From contig JAUZSC010000002.1 in the NCBI GenBank assembly GCA_030949825.1, positions 151,083 through 215,082 of the forward strand: a stretch of DNA of 64,000 nucleotides, read 5' to 3'. Shown in pieces: positions 1 to 8,757 of the stretch. A program made the position numbers and the translations under genes. The notes under the pieces were generated by a model. The model saw only the letters and a list, made by a program, of their open reading frames with translations, ran no database searches and had not been told where the DNA came from. How positions within the stretch are numbered: position 1 is the stretch's first letter; each line of letters begins with the position of its first letter. The stretch is from Sulfurimonas sp. (GTDB lineage Bacteria; Campylobacterota; Campylobacteria; Campylobacterales; Sulfurimonadaceae).

Positions 1-392
1 TCTGGTGAACATTTAACTGTTAAACGAGGCTTAGCCATATGAAGAAGACCTTTATTTTTAAGACCTATTGCTTCACCTACTGGTACAACAGGAACATTAT
101 ATGTTGCTACAACACCTGGCTGACTCACCATTAAATCAACATGTAAAAGTGTACCCGTAACTGCTTGTGACTCATAAGATTGAACTACTACGCTCAACTC
201 TTTACCACCAACATTCACTGGGAATGCTATAGTTTCTTTATTACGAACCGTACGGATGTACTCATTCATTTTAAAAGCTGCATTTACATTTTCGAAGCCT
301 TTTCCATAAATATTCGCAATTAGATAACCATCTTTTCTATAAGCTTTAACAGCTTTCTTTCCAATACTCTCTCTAACTATACCTTCTAACAT
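1..392 (-). CDS. rplY: 50S ribosomal protein L25/general stress protein Ctc (3' end off the window)
   Basis: About 130 codons of an L25/Ctc (TL5-like) ribosomal protein, which binds 5S rRNA in the large subunit. The start is the ATG at 390-392, with AAGGA a few bases upstream. The protein opens [20 protein letters not shown] and contains the family's beta-barrel region and the VDLM segment that begins the C-terminal Ctc domain. The gene runs off the left edge, so the C-terminal third is not seen. The first 5S-binding domain is intact. It is the first gene downstream of a TATAAT box and is not co-transcribed with pilT, which ends 72 bases upstream. Confidence 0.9.
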   Translation of the reverse strand, partial: MLEGIVRESIGKKAVKAYRKDGYLIANIYGKGFENVNAAFKMNEYIRTVRNKETIAFPVNVGGKELSVVVQSYESQAVTGTLLHVDLMVSQPGVVATYNVPVVPVGEAIGLKNKGLLHMAKPRLTVKCSP

Positions 393-420
393 ATTAATTC
401 CTTAAATTAAAATAGGCGCA

Positions 421-426
421 ATTATA
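421..426 (-). promoter_or_regulatory. -10 box of rplY
   Basis: A perfect TATAAT on the minus strand lies 28 bases upstream of the rplY start, in the short gap after pilT. The -35 region is AT-rich and not clear. Housekeeping (sigma-70) promoters of Campylobacterota typically show a good -10 and a weak -35, which fits. Confidence 0.5.
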
Positions 427-464
427 CATTTTTGTTACTTTAAACTCTATTAAAATAAGATATT

Positions 465-1643
465 CTATTCTTTTAAGTCAAAAACATCTTCATCTTTATC
501 AGAGTTTTTCACATCACTTTGAGAAGCTTTTCCTGCTGTGAGCCCACTCATTCTAAGTTGTAAGTCTGACGCAGATGTAGCATTGCTCAAAGCATTTTCT
601 TTTGTGATAACGCCATCTGTATAAAGTCCAAAAATCGATTGATCAAAGGTTTGCGATTTATAATGCTCACTTCCATTTGCAATAGCATCTGAAATTTCAT
701 AATCTCTATTTTCCATAATAAGCTTTTCGATTGTAGGTGTTTTAACAAGAACTTCCATAGCGGCCCTTCTTTTTCCATCAACAGTTTTTATAAGTCTTTG
801 AGAGACTATTCCTTCTAAAACACTTGCAAGAGACAAGCGCACACGAGGTTGCTCCTCCGTTGGAAATTGAGCGATAATTCTGTTAATCGTTTCTTTAGCA
901 TCTATTGTATGCAAAGTTGAGAAGACCAAGTGACCTGTATCTGCAGCATGAAGAGCTAGATTAATTGTTTCAACATCACGCATTTCCCCAACTAAAATAA
1001 TATCAGGATCTTCACGAAGCGCAGCACGCAAAGCATTTTTAAATGAAAGTGTATCTTGACCCACTGAGCGTTGGTTAATTATACAGCCTCTATCTTTATG
1101 AACAAACTCAACTGGATCTTCAATCGTAATAATATGCTTTTTCTTTGTAAGATTTATTTCATTTATAAGTGTCGCGAGTGTTGTTGATTTACCCGAACCT
1201 GTTACTCCTGTTACAAGAACAAGCCCTCTTGATTTTTGCGTAAAGGAGCGCAATACTTCTGGTAATTTCAAGTCATCAAAGGATGGTATTTCTATTGGTA
1301 TCACCCGAAACACAGCGGATATTCCATCAACTTGAAAAAACATATTTACACGGAAACGATTTTTTTCATCAAATGGGTATACGAAATCTATCTCTTTTTG
1401 CTCAACAAATTCAGCAAAACGACCCCTGAGTAATTCTTTTGCAAAAGTCATAGCATCATCACGGGATAAGATAGCACCTGAAAATTGTACTAAGTCACCA
1501 TCAATTCTTGCACGGATTACAGAATTTGCTTTAAGGTGTAAATCGCTCCCTCCGTTATCTACCATTTTTTTTAAGTATAGACGAATTTTTTTTAATTGTT
1601 CAAAAGTTAATATACTAACATCTATTTCATTTGCTTGACTCAT
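465..1643 (-). CDS. pilT: Type IV pilus twitching-motility ATPase PilT
   Basis: Hexameric cytoplasmic ATPase that drives pilus retraction. It has 392 residues, slightly longer than the usual ~345-370 because of N- and C-terminal extensions. Walker A is GVTGSGKST at residues 146-154, Walker B DPDIILVGE at 212-220, and the Asp/His boxes run through STLHT near 242-246. The AAMEVL segment matches the retraction-ATPase region after the His box. The acidic, Ser/Lys-rich tail (last ~30 residues) is not part of the ATPase fold. The start ATG overlaps the transaldolase stop by four bases, so the two genes are translationally coupled. The paralogue PilU cannot be excluded from sequence alone. Confidence 0.9.
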   Translation of the reverse strand: MSQANEIDVSILTFEQLKKIRLYLKKMVDNGGSDLHLKANSVIRARIDGDLVQFSGAILSRDDAMTFAKELLRGRFAEFVEQKEIDFVYPFDEKNRFRVNMFFQVDGISAVFRVIPIEIPSFDDLKLPEVLRSFTQKSRGLVLVTGVTGSGKSTTLATLINEINLTKKKHIITIEDPVEFVHKDRGCIINQRSVGQDTLSFKNALRAALREDPDIILVGEMRDVETINLALHAADTGHLVFSTLHTIDAKETINRIIAQFPTEEQPRVRLSLASVLEGIVSQRLIKTVDGKRRAAMEVLVKTPTIEKLIMENRDYEISDAIANGSEHYKSQTFDQSIFGLYTDGVITKENALSNATSASDLQLRMSGLTAGKASQSDVKNSDKDEDVFDLKE

Positions 1644-2620
1644 ACATGCTCCAATATATCTTTAAATGCTTCCTCAAAAGCAACTAAACCATCAGCTATT
1701 TGTTTATCTAAAACTTCTTCAAAATTTATTCCAGCATTTTCAAGCTTTTTAAAATGCCCTTTTATCGTTTCTTCTGTTAATGGCAATACTTGTTTTTTGA
1801 GTCCGTTTTTATGAAAAGCTTTTATAGTATCAACAGGAGCAGTATTGACACTGTCATATGCGAGTAATCCATCTATATAATAATGCGCAGGAAGAGAATC
1901 TCCCTTCACTCCAGTACTTGCAAAAAGTGCACGGCATCCCTGTACATTCATCTTTTGGATTGTGTTGTAAATATCTGCTGAATTGTAGATGCCACTTAAT
2001 GCTGCCTCGATTCCTTTTTCTACAAGGAGCGCATCTAATGCACGGTCAACACGACTTACAAATATACTTATAACAGTCTGTACACTCCCTCCATTTTTTA
2101 TACAACCCTTTTGGAAAGCCTTAGCACATGCGATAGCCTGTTCTTTTTTAAAGATAAGTGTGGCATTTACAGGAATTCCTACAGCTGTTAACTCTTCCAT
2201 AGCAATGTAGCCTGCATTTGTTGCAGGTACTTTAATCATAACATTTGCTCTTCGTATGGTTTTAAAAAGTCTTTTTCCTTCTTCTATTGTACCCTGTGCA
2301 TCATTACTCAAAAATGGATCCACTTCTATACTGACATAACCATCATTTCCAGTCTGATATGAAAGTTCTAAAATATCAGCGGCTTTTGTAATGTCATAGA
2401 TAGCAACTGCTTCATATCTTTGTTTAGGCTCTAGATGCCCTAAAGTAGAAAGTTGTTCTTTATAAGCAGGTGAATTTAAAATTGCATTTTTAAAAATTGC
2501 GGGATTTGAGGTAGCCCCATTGATAATTCCCTCATCAATAAGTTGTGTAAATTCATTGTCTAAATAATCTCGTTCAATAAAATCAGCCCATAATGAAAAC
2601 TTCAACGCTTCTATGTACAT
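1640..2620 (-). CDS. tal: Transaldolase
   Basis: Transfers a dihydroxyacetone unit between sugar phosphates in the non-oxidative pentose phosphate pathway. The 326-residue protein carries the N-terminal signature GATSNPAIF (35-43), a beta-strand motif VSIEVDP (96-102), and the Schiff-base lysine in MIKVPATNAG (Lys130). Length and motifs match the TalB/Campylobacter type rather than the short fructose-6-phosphate aldolase type. It sits ten bases after a small membrane gene and overlaps pilT by four bases. It is therefore the penultimate gene of a tightly packed run. Confidence 0.93.
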   Translation of the reverse strand: MYIEALKFSLWADFIERDYLDNEFTQLIDEGIINGATSNPAIFKNAILNSPAYKEQLSTLGHLEPKQRYEAVAIYDITKAADILELSYQTGNDGYVSIEVDPFLSNDAQGTIEEGKRLFKTIRRANVMIKVPATNAGYIAMEELTAVGIPVNATLIFKKEQAIACAKAFQKGCIKNGGSVQTVISIFVSRVDRALDALLVEKGIEAALSGIYNSADIYNTIQKMNVQGCRALFASTGVKGDSLPAHYYIDGLLAYDSVNTAPVDTIKAFHKNGLKKQVLPLTEETIKGHFKKLENAGINFEEVLDKQIADGLVAFEEAFKDILEHV

Positions 2621-2629
2621 ATAAATATC

Positions 2630-2947
2630 CTAATAAGTCTTTTTTTTATTATATCCCAAAAAGAAAACAAAGGAGTGAAGAAAAGATAATATGTAAGGAA
2701 CTTCGCCATCTAGAGAAGTATAAAATTCATTTATATTGAAATAAAGATAAATTTCATAGACAAAGCCATCAAAATAAGTGAAAAAAAATGGACTGATACT
2801 TAACAAGACAAGACAAGTGTAAAAGTAAAAGTTCTTAAAAAAATCAAGCCTATACACTCCATAGATAACTATTCCTAAAAGTAAAAAATACAAAGCATAA
2901 TATTCATTTAAAAAAAATACTAATAAGCCATAATGTAGAAGTATCAC
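2630..2947 (-). CDS. Small membrane protein, unknown function
   Basis: A 105-residue protein very rich in Phe, Tyr, Leu and Ile, with three or four likely membrane spans (roughly residues 3-30, 38-58 and 83-98) and a basic C-terminus ending KKKTY. The start is GTG; its G is the last base of the pabB stop codon (TAGTG junction), so translation is probably coupled. I do not recognise a family. It lies between pabB and tal, with nine bases to tal, and is evidently part of the same transcript. Its role cannot be read from the sequence. Confidence 0.6.
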   Translation of the reverse strand: MILLHYGLLVFFLNEYYALYFLLLGIVIYGVYRLDFFKNFYFYTCLVLLSISPFFFTYFDGFVYEIYLYFNINEFYTSLDGEVPYILSFLHSFVFFLGYNKKKTY

Positions 2948-3885
2948 TAAGGTAAATACACCTTGTCTAACATCTCTTCGTATTCACTTGTAGCATCGCT
3001 ATCTAAGGTGATTCCTCCACCACTTTTATAGACATAGCCCTTTCGCGTTTTTTGTATAAAGCGTATCATCACTCCGCTATCAAAACTTTCTCCATCGAAA
3101 ACTCCAAATACACCGCAGAAGTACCCTCTTTCGTAGTCTTCTATGGATTCTATAATCTCTAAGGTTGATTTTTTCGGCGCACCACTTATGCTTCCTGCTG
3201 GTAAGAGTGTTTCTAAAATAGATCCCAATTGCTTATGCCAATTTGGTTCTAGTTCTCCGCTAATATGAGAACTTACTTGAAGAAGATTTTTATCTCCAGC
3301 TTGTATCTCTTCAAGGTATCTAAAATTTTTAACCCTTACATTTTTTGCTCTAATTGACAAGTCATTTCTAAGTAGGTCCACAACCATAACATGTTCAGCC
3401 ATCTCTTTTTTATCTTTTAAAATCTTCTCTTTTGCATTTTCTAAAGATGCATCTATGGTACCTTTCATCGGAAATGTATGTATCTTATTGTTTTTTATTT
3501 TAACAAAGCTCTCCGGAGAGAAACATACAAACTCATCTTTATACCTTAGTTTATACTTTGCATTTGCGCAGGTATATATTTCATTTAAAGTTAAGTCAGA
3601 TTCTATTGATGTTTTTTGAGTTAAGTTAAGAAGATATGTGTTACCAGATTTTATCTCCTCTATCACTTTATCAAACTTTTTTTTATACTCACCAAATGTG
3701 CTTGGATTTTTTTTTATCGTATGTTTGTTTGAAGTTAGATTGATATTTTCATTTATTTCAAAGTCAAGATCTGCTTCAAGCAGTTTATCAAGGGGAATAA
3801 GTTTTAAGTTTTTCGCTTTAAAGTCACTTATAAAAAGAAAAGGTACTCTCTTACTTGCGAGTGCATTAATGTCGCTAAATGTCAT
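2947..3885 (-). CDS. pabB: Aminodeoxychorismate synthase component I (PabB-type)
   Basis: Chorismate-utilising enzyme that makes 4-amino-4-deoxychorismate for p-aminobenzoate and folate. At 312 residues it is the short, single-domain form that lacks much of the N-terminal domain of E. coli PabB/TrpE. The active-site core is clear: [10 protein letters not shown] around residues 229-238, and GGGIT near 289-293. The motif FPMKGT carries a Lys where PabB enzymes have PIKGT and anthranilate synthases have PIAGT, which favours PabB over TrpE. It overlaps pyrB by 11 bases upstream and a small membrane gene by one base downstream. No pabA or pabC lies nearby. Confidence 0.82.
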   Translation of the reverse strand: MTFSDINALASKRVPFLFISDFKAKNLKLIPLDKLLEADLDFEINENINLTSNKHTIKKNPSTFGEYKKKFDKVIEEIKSGNTYLLNLTQKTSIESDLTLNEIYTCANAKYKLRYKDEFVCFSPESFVKIKNNKIHTFPMKGTIDASLENAKEKILKDKKEMAEHVMVVDLLRNDLSIRAKNVRVKNFRYLEEIQAGDKNLLQVSSHISGELEPNWHKQLGSILETLLPAGSISGAPKKSTLEIIESIEDYERGYFCGVFGVFDGESFDSGVMIRFIQKTRKGYVYKSGGGITLDSDATSEYEEMLDKVYLP

Positions 3886-4750
3886 GTATCAGTTTTTTAA
3901 GTACTGCCATTCGGATTGAAACACCATTCGCAACTTGCTCTAAAACCTTGCATCTAGGGTCAGCTAAAAGCGCGTCACAAATATCTATATTTCTATGAAC
4001 TGGACCAGGGTGAAGAAGAATAATATCTCTATCTCCTAGTAGCTCTGTCGTTATGCAAAAGTCACTTGCATAATCTTTGAGTGATGCATAACTTTGTGAA
4101 GAATGTCGCTCTGTTTGTGTTCTAAGACTCATAATAGCATCTACTTCATCTATGACTTCTTTTAAAAAATGTGTCGTTCTTAAATCTGTTTTTGGTAAAA
4201 AATGAGGAGGAGCTACTAGAATAACTTCCATTCCAAAGCGGCTTAAAAGTTCTATGTTTGAGTTTGCAACGCGTGAGTTTTTAATATCTCCAACAATCGC
4301 TATCTTTTTAGCACTCACATCACCAAAGTGTTCTTTTAGAGTGTATAAATCTAAAAGTGCCTGCGTTGGATGGGCATGAGCGCCATCCCCAGCATTGATA
4401 ATAGATGCGCGTGTATTGTCTGACAAAATCTTAGGTACACCCGAATTTTTATGCCTCACTATTATGGCATCTGGTCCCATTGCGTCAAGATTCATGGCTG
4501 TATCTACAAGCGTCTCACCTTTTTTAGTAGAACTCTGCGCAACATCGAGGTGGACTATCTCAGCTCCTAGTCTTTTTGCAGCTATCTCAAAAGAGCTTTT
4601 AGTTCGCGTAGAACTTTCAAAAAAAAGTGTAATGATGAGTTTGTCTTTTAATATTCTATCAAAGCGTCCATCGGAAAACTTTTTTGCATCATCTAAAATC
4701 GTTTGGATTTCATCACGCGTAAAATCATCAGTTTTTGTTAAATGTTGCAT
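3875..4750 (-). CDS. pyrB: Aspartate carbamoyltransferase catalytic chain
   Basis: Condenses carbamoyl phosphate with aspartate, the first committed step of pyrimidine synthesis. The 291-residue protein has the carbamoyl-phosphate loop [11 protein letters not shown] (residues 45-55) and the C-terminal [11 protein letters not shown] segment, typical of the aspartate enzyme rather than ornithine transcarbamylase. It is a little shorter than the E. coli chain (311). No regulatory chain PyrI is adjacent. It overlaps the next gene pabB by 11 bases and follows bioD after 65 bases. Confidence 0.93.
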   Translation of the reverse strand: MQHLTKTDDFTRDEIQTILDDAKKFSDGRFDRILKDKLIITLFFESSTRTKSSFEIAAKRLGAEIVHLDVAQSSTKKGETLVDTAMNLDAMGPDAIIVRHKNSGVPKILSDNTRASIINAGDGAHAHPTQALLDLYTLKEHFGDVSAKKIAIVGDIKNSRVANSNIELLSRFGMEVILVAPPHFLPKTDLRTTHFLKEVIDEVDAIMSLRTQTERHSSQSYASLKDYASDFCITTELLGDRDIILLHPGPVHRNIDICDALLADPRCKVLEQVANGVSIRMAVLKKLIHDI

Positions 4751-4815
4751 CTACTGTCCTTGTGCCTTAAATAATTTATTGATTATACAAGACATCACAA
4801 ATCGTGTCAATGTCT

Positions 4816-5424
4816 TTACTCGACTTTTAAAACTTCAAAACCGATTTTTTTAAAATAAGGCTGCGAAATTGTAGAAAATGAATTATCAGACGCTCTACAA
4901 TTAAAAGCTATAGCATGAGGTATCTCTTTATCTAAGAGTGCTTTTGAGCTGAGTAGCGTATCGTTAATACACCCAAGGGAGCAATGCGTAACTAAAAGTG
5001 TTGTTGCACCCGTATGCTTAATCAAGTCTATCATCATGGTCTGTGCATCTATGGGGACATAAAGTCCCCCTGCCCCTTCAATGATAAGTACATCACATAA
5101 CTTTTCTAGCTTTTGCATTGTTGCATCTAGGAGTTGTATGTCGAGTTTAGTATTATTTGAAGATACAAAAGGAGCAGCTGGGAGTTCGTAACTAATGGGT
5201 ACAATATCTTGTACACTTAGATGTTCAAAGTTATTATTTAATTCTTTTACACAGGCCAAAAGTTCTTCGCCATCGGGATAATGATTGTTTATAACACCTG
5301 TTTCTATGGGTTTGAGAACACCCACTTTAAGACCACGCGATGCAAACTCTTGTAAAAGTAGTTTAGTAGTGTAGGTCTTGCCTATGTCTGTATTTGTTGC
5401 GGTTACAAAGATTCGTTTTTTCAT
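4816..5424 (-). CDS. bioD: ATP-dependent dethiobiotin synthetase
   Basis: Closes the ureido ring of dethiobiotin from diaminopelargonic acid, CO2 and ATP. The 202-residue protein starts with the deviant P-loop TNTDIGKTYT (about residues 9-18), followed by KPIETG, which contacts substrate. EGAGGLYVP near residue 115 is the conserved glycine-rich substrate loop. Length is slightly below the usual ~220-230. It is the only biotin gene in the window, lying among pyrimidine, folate and pentose-phosphate genes. Confidence 0.9.
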   Translation of the reverse strand: MKKRIFVTATNTDIGKTYTTKLLLQEFASRGLKVGVLKPIETGVINNHYPDGEELLACVKELNNNFEHLSVQDIVPISYELPAAPFVSSNNTKLDIQLLDATMQKLEKLCDVLIIEGAGGLYVPIDAQTMMIDLIKHTGATTLLVTHCSLGCINDTLLSSKALLDKEIPHAIAFNCRASDNSFSTISQPYFKKIGFEVLKVE

Positions 5425-5463
5425 GCTAAAAGTATAGCTAATTTATGCAAGAAGTCTAATGTA

Positions 5464-6711
5464 TTAGTCTTGAAAAAAAGTCTCTGTATGATTTTTCAGT
5501 TTTAACTGAATCCTATCAATTCTTTTTTGGAAGTTTTCATCATTTATCAATTGATCAATATAAAGTTTTGCCAATCTACTTTTGTAGCTATTGTGTTTAG
5601 GATAGTACTCTTTAATTAGAAAATAAACATATTGAGCTAGATCATCTTTGCCTATAAACTGATGCTCGTTATTTTCTCTTTTACACACAGCACAAGTGCG
5701 TCCAGCTTGCATTGCACTTATAATACTTGAAGCAGATTTTTCTTCTACCAAACAAATGGTAAAACGATCTCCTATTTCATGATCACTATCATGCGCGTCA
5801 GAATTTGCAAATGGAGCTAAGTATTTGTACTTATTTTTTGTTTGCAATGCCGTTAAGTGTGTCATATTGTTATGCTCTTTTACTTTTTCCTCTCCAAAAG
5901 CTTCTACTCCATCAAGCTGTGAACTACGCAGCATCTGCTTATAAAAAGCTTGGTTGAGATGGTATTTTCCATCACGGTAAACCCAGTTTGGATGTGCGAG
6001 TATCGATATACCTTTAGCTTCTTTTATTTTAGTAATAACCCAGATATTTCTTGCATAATGATGAAGATTAATATTTTTATCAATATCTTCTTTTTCTAAC
6101 TCTTTAACAATATCTTCTAATTCTTTTTCGTATTTTTCAATATTTTCTCTTTGCTTTTGTATAGATTTATTTGCATTGATTGAAAGAATATGACCATTTC
6201 CTTGAGAAATAAACATATCTTTTTTACCACCAACACTCACCTCTTCCCCCGCTAAAACCAAAAGGTCGATATTATGTTGTTTTACTTTTGCTATTGCTTT
6301 GAGAGAACCTTTATAGCTGTCATGATCGGTTATGCTCACAAAGTCCATACCAGCACCTAAAGATGCTAAAGCCATTGCAAAAGGTGTAGCTTTTCCATCA
6401 GAATAAATAGAATGCATATGCAAATCACCCTTCAAGGGTCTGAGTTTAATCATCGCGTTATCAAGGCAATACAGACAAACAATAGCAGAACGCTTAGAAG
6501 TAAAGTTTACCTTTACAACAAACTCACCAAGGTGAGGCATATTATATGTAAATAAAATTTTATTGTTTTGTATACTGTAAGTAACTTCATCTTTATGATA
6601 ATAGTCTACTCGAGAAAGAACTTCAATAGATTCGATATTATTCGTATTTTTTAAAGTGATTTCATAATTAATATCTTTATTTTGAACTACTACATTAGGA
6701 GTTATTTTCAT
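5464..6711 (-). CDS. PHP-domain metallo-phosphoesterase with N-terminal beta domain
   Basis: A 415-residue protein. Residues ~1-90 look like an all-beta domain of unknown role. A PHP domain follows: GDLHMHSIYSDG (95-106) and ITDHD (127-131) give the first metal ligands, then LAHPNW and NSDAHDSDHEIGD supply the later His/Asp ligands. The helical insert at ~190-215 is Lys/Glu rich. The last ~80 residues are helical and charged. This resembles the CehA/McbA-like PHP branch rather than histidinol phosphatase or the polymerase PHP domain. Substrate unknown; phosphoesterase activity is inferred from the intact ligands. It ends 39 bases before bioD and may head that operon. Confidence 0.75.
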   Translation of the reverse strand: MKITPNVVVQNKDINYEITLKNTNNIESIEVLSRVDYYHKDEVTYSIQNNKILFTYNMPHLGEFVVKVNFTSKRSAIVCLYCLDNAMIKLRPLKGDLHMHSIYSDGKATPFAMALASLGAGMDFVSITDHDSYKGSLKAIAKVKQHNIDLLVLAGEEVSVGGKKDMFISQGNGHILSINANKSIQKQRENIEKYEKELEDIVKELEKEDIDKNINLHHYARNIWVITKIKEAKGISILAHPNWVYRDGKYHLNQAFYKQMLRSSQLDGVEAFGEEKVKEHNNMTHLTALQTKNKYKYLAPFANSDAHDSDHEIGDRFTICLVEEKSASSIISAMQAGRTCAVCKRENNEHQFIGKDDLAQYVYFLIKEYYPKHNSYKSRLAKLYIDQLINDENFQKRIDRIQLKLKNHTETFFQD

Positions 6712-6750
6712 ATTTCTCTCTGCTTTTTCTAAAATTCTATCAATAAAAGA

Positions 6751-6843
6751 TTACAGAGTGCTTACATTTATTCCAAAAGCTTGATAAAAGGCTTGTGATG
6801 CCACATTTTGTAATAGATTGTTCAAAAAATATCCTAAAATCAC
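6751..6843 (-). CDS. Possible 30-residue hydrophobic peptide between pssA-like gene and PHP gene
   Basis: Between the phosphatidyltransferase and PHP genes, a GTG-started frame encodes 30 residues opening VILGYFLNNLLQNVASQ and ending in a TAA stop. The amino-acid mix looks protein-like and could form one amphipathic or membrane helix, but there is no convincing ribosome site and the start is uncertain. It could equally be a remnant. The remaining bases of this 145-base gap show nothing else. Confidence 0.2.
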   Translation of the reverse strand: MILGYFLNNLLQNVASQAFYQAFGINVSTL

Positions 6844-6856
6844 AGTTTTGCATGTC

Positions 6857-7501
6857 TTACAGAAGTTTAAATCCATAAATAGCTGTTATACCAAGCGTAT
6901 ACGCCGCTAATATATACACATTTCTAGGATTTCCTGAAAGTTTTGGTGTTTTAATTTCTGAAACATTGAGTAGTGCAAGTCCAACTCCACTTACATAAAG
7001 AATGATTTCAAAAGTTCCATTGCTCACTACACCTTCTAGTAAAAATACAGAAACCAATACTAGACTATTCACATCTAGAGCTAATCCTGTGTACTTTGTT
7101 CCACCAGCGAGTCCGTATGTACTAAAATAGCTCAGTCTTATTGCAGCAGCAGCTACCATTATAAATGCGCCTATTAAGTAAAGAGCTTCAAACTGTCCAT
7201 AACTTAAAAGTAAAATGGCAGGAGTCACACCGTAGCTTACTATGTCGATTACAACATCAAGCTGACCACCGAACTTTGCGTCTGTTGCAGTTCGTCCTTT
7301 GAGTCTTCTCGCAACAAGACCATCAGCCCAGTCAAAAGCTACAGCCCAAACCATTCCAATCATTGCCGCTGCATAAACACCAGTGATTGCAAAATAAATT
7401 GCTAAAACAGTACACGCAAGTCCTGCGAGTGATAAAAGGTTTGGAATATCTCTTACATAAGAGAGGATAGTAGGTTGTTTGTTAGAATTTTCTATTGACA
7501 T
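6857..7501 (-). CDS. CDP-alcohol phosphatidyltransferase family protein (PssA-like)
   Basis: Integral-membrane enzyme that swaps an alcohol for CMP on a CDP-linked lipid or headgroup. The 214-residue protein shows the family signature D-x2-DG-x2-AR-x12-G-x3-D-x3-D from Asp57 (FDWADGLVARR) to Asp86 (GGQLDVVID), followed by five or six hydrophobic helices. Automated calls usually say phosphatidylserine synthase, but the motif does not fix the alcohol. It is divergent from a GTFD-HxGH cytidylyltransferase across 94 bases, which raises the possibility of a CDP-headgroup pathway. The start ATG is preceded by AAGGA. Confidence 0.8.
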   Translation of the reverse strand: MSIENSNKQPTILSYVRDIPNLLSLAGLACTVLAIYFAITGVYAAAMIGMVWAVAFDWADGLVARRLKGRTATDAKFGGQLDVVIDIVSYGVTPAILLLSYGQFEALYLIGAFIMVAAAAIRLSYFSTYGLAGGTKYTGLALDVNSLVLVSVFLLEGVVSNGTFEIILYVSGVGLALLNVSEIKTPKLSGNPRNVYILAAYTLGITAIYGFKLL

Positions 7502-7550
7502 TGAATAAGTCCTTATCTTTTTTTTGCTGAAATTTAAGCATATAAGTGCT

Positions 7551-7556
7551 ATTATA
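7551..7556 (-). promoter_or_regulatory. -10 box in the divergent pssA-like / cytidylyltransferase gap
   Basis: The minus strand reads TATAAT about 50 bases before the phosphatidyltransferase start. On the plus strand the same AT-rich segment (TATTATAT just upstream) could serve the cytidylyltransferase gene, whose ribosome site AAAGGAAA follows at 7581-7588. The two promoters would overlap or nearly overlap. Confidence 0.4.
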
Positions 7557-7595
7557 TCGAAAATATCTTAATTAATATTACCAAAGGAAACAAAT

Positions 7596-8060
7596 ATGAT
7601 TGTATATACTGTAGGAACTTTCGATTTATTGCATGTTGGGCACTTAGCTTTACTAGAACATTGTAAAACGATGGGGGACACTTTAATCGTTGGAGTAGCA
7701 TCTGATAAGGTCGTTAATTCGTATAAACCTAATGTACCAGTTGTTTCTTTAGAACACAGAATGGAAATGCTTAAAGCCTTAAAATGTGTAGATGGCGTTC
7801 GTTCGTATGATTCGCTTGAATATGTAAGTGCTTGTAAAGAAACAAAGGCTGATATTTTTGTAATTGGAGGAGACTGGGGTGATAAGCCACATAATCTTGC
7901 AGTAGAAAAATACCTAAAATCAAATGGTAAAAAAATTGTTCAAGTGAATTATAATCCGAAAACTTCATCAACAAGAATCAAACAAGATGTTCTTGCACAA
8001 TTTCATAAAGTAACTGCTCGAACGAGTAAAAATACTGAGTTTATAGATATAGAAGAATAA
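7596..8060 (+). CDS. Adenylyl/cytidylyltransferase (glycerol-3-phosphate cytidylyltransferase-like)
   Basis: A 154-residue nucleotidyltransferase of the HxGH family. GTFDLLHVGHL (residues 7-17) holds the HVGH nucleotide-binding motif, and SSTRIK near residue 128 is the ISSTxIK-type signature at the other side of the active site. Such enzymes make CDP-glycerol, CDP-ethanolamine, CDP-inositol or ADP-heptose (the RfaE C-terminal domain). The DLLHVGH form and length resemble TagD-type cytidylyltransferases. The tail after the signature (ARTSKNTEFIDIEE) is short and acidic. The nucleotide and alcohol are not decided by sequence. It is divergent from a CDP-alcohol transferase. Confidence 0.75.
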   Translation: MIVYTVGTFDLLHVGHLALLEHCKTMGDTLIVGVASDKVVNSYKPNVPVVSLEHRMEMLKALKCVDGVRSYDSLEYVSACKETKADIFVIGGDWGDKPHNLAVEKYLKSNGKKIVQVNYNPKTSSTRIKQDVLAQFHKVTARTSKNTEFIDIEE

Positions 8061-8063
8061 AGA

Positions 8064-8147
8064 TGGTGCGATCGGGGGGATTTGAACCCCCACACCGTTA
8101 GGCACGAGCCCCTCAAGCCCGCGTGTCTACCGTTCCACCACGATCGC
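8064..8147 (-). tRNA. tRNA-Leu (anticodon GAG), CCA encoded
   Basis: On the minus strand a 7-bp acceptor stem GCGATCG/CGATCGC closes an 84-base cloverleaf with a discriminator A and an encoded CCA (8064-8066). The anticodon arm is CGGGC-TTGAGGG-GCTCG, giving anticodon GAG, which reads CUC/CUU. A long variable arm follows, as in class II Leu tRNAs, and the T arm contains GGTTCAAATCC. It lies just downstream of, and antisense to, the cytidylyltransferase gene. Confidence 0.95.
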
Positions 8148-8170
8148 ATTTTGTAAAAAGAAGTTGAAAT

Positions 8171-8190
8171 ATTAGTCCCGAGGGACTAAT
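8171..8190. repeat. Perfect inverted repeat, 9-bp arms
   Basis: ATTAGTCCC and GGGACTAAT flank a two-base centre, between the tRNA gene and the atpE terminator. A second hairpin (GTTTTC-TTAG-GAAAAC) follows at 8222-8237. These may be part of transcript ends or regulatory stem-loops; no protein gene fits in 8148-8248. Confidence 0.5.
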
Positions 8191-8248
8191 AGAGGTATTT
8201 AGTTTTGTTCAAGGGTAATCGGTTTTCTTAGGAAAACATCGAAGACCC

Positions 8249-8298
8249 CTAATCAGCTAAAAACCTCAAGAAATTGAGGTTTTTTTAACGCTGATTAG
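8249..8298 (-). terminator. Nested stem-loop terminator of atpE
   Basis: Outer arms CTAATCAGC (8249-8257) and GCTGATTAG (8290-8298) enclose an inner hairpin CCTCAA-GAAA-TTGAGG (8264-8279) flanked by T and A runs. Read on the minus strand, the outer left arm includes the atpE TAA stop, and the inner hairpin is followed by TTTTTA. The symmetry would also stop plus-strand transcription. Confidence 0.65.
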
Positions 8299-8609
8299 CC
8301 TAAATATGGATTAGCATATAAAGCGATAAGTGCAATAACAAGTGCATAAATAACTTGTGCTTCGATCATTGCAAGAGCGATAAACATTGTAGTCATTAGT
8401 TTAGCACCAAGACCTGGGTTACGAGCAGTACCAGCGATAGTAGCAGCAGCAGTATGACCCATACCGATAGCTCCACCAAGAGCAGCAAGACCAAGACCAA
8501 GACCAGCAGCGATCATTGAGTACGCTTTAAGTGTTTGGTTAGCAACATCACCATCAGCAGCTACAGCAGCAGTAGCAAGAGCTAGCATTAAAAATAGAAC
8601 TTTTTTCAT
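8295..8609 (-). CDS. atpE: F0F1 ATP synthase subunit c
   Basis: Proteolipid of the membrane rotor ring. The 104-residue form, with an N-terminal signal-like extension (MKKVLFLMLALATAAVAADG) before the two transmembrane hairpin helices, is typical of Campylobacterota. The polar loop is ARNPG (62-66), and the ion-carrying acid is Glu83 in AMIEAQVIY. It stands alone, apart from the other ATP synthase genes, again as in this phylum. It has its own TATAAT at 8729-8734 and a strong stem-loop at its end, consistent with high independent expression. Confidence 0.95.
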   Translation of the reverse strand: MKKVLFLMLALATAAVAADGDVANQTLKAYSMIAAGLGLGLAALGGAIGMGHTAAATIAGTARNPGLGAKLMTTMFIALAMIEAQVIYALVIALIALYANPYLG

Positions 8610-8728
8610 AAATTTCTCCGTGTATTATTTGTTTTACAAGTTTTTTCGGATAGCGTAACTAGACTCTAAAAGAGTTTAGCAACCACAACATAAATGCAAT
8701 GATTTCCCTACTAAAAATTGATACGCGA

Positions 8729-8734
8729 ATTATA
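8729..8734 (-). promoter_or_regulatory. -10 box of atpE
   Basis: Minus-strand TATAAT about 120 bases upstream of the atpE start, in the gap after pnp. It implies a leader of roughly 110 bases that carries a GGAG-type ribosome site close to the ATG. Confidence 0.5.
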
Positions 8735-8757
8735 GTAAGTTTTTACTAAATATTCTC

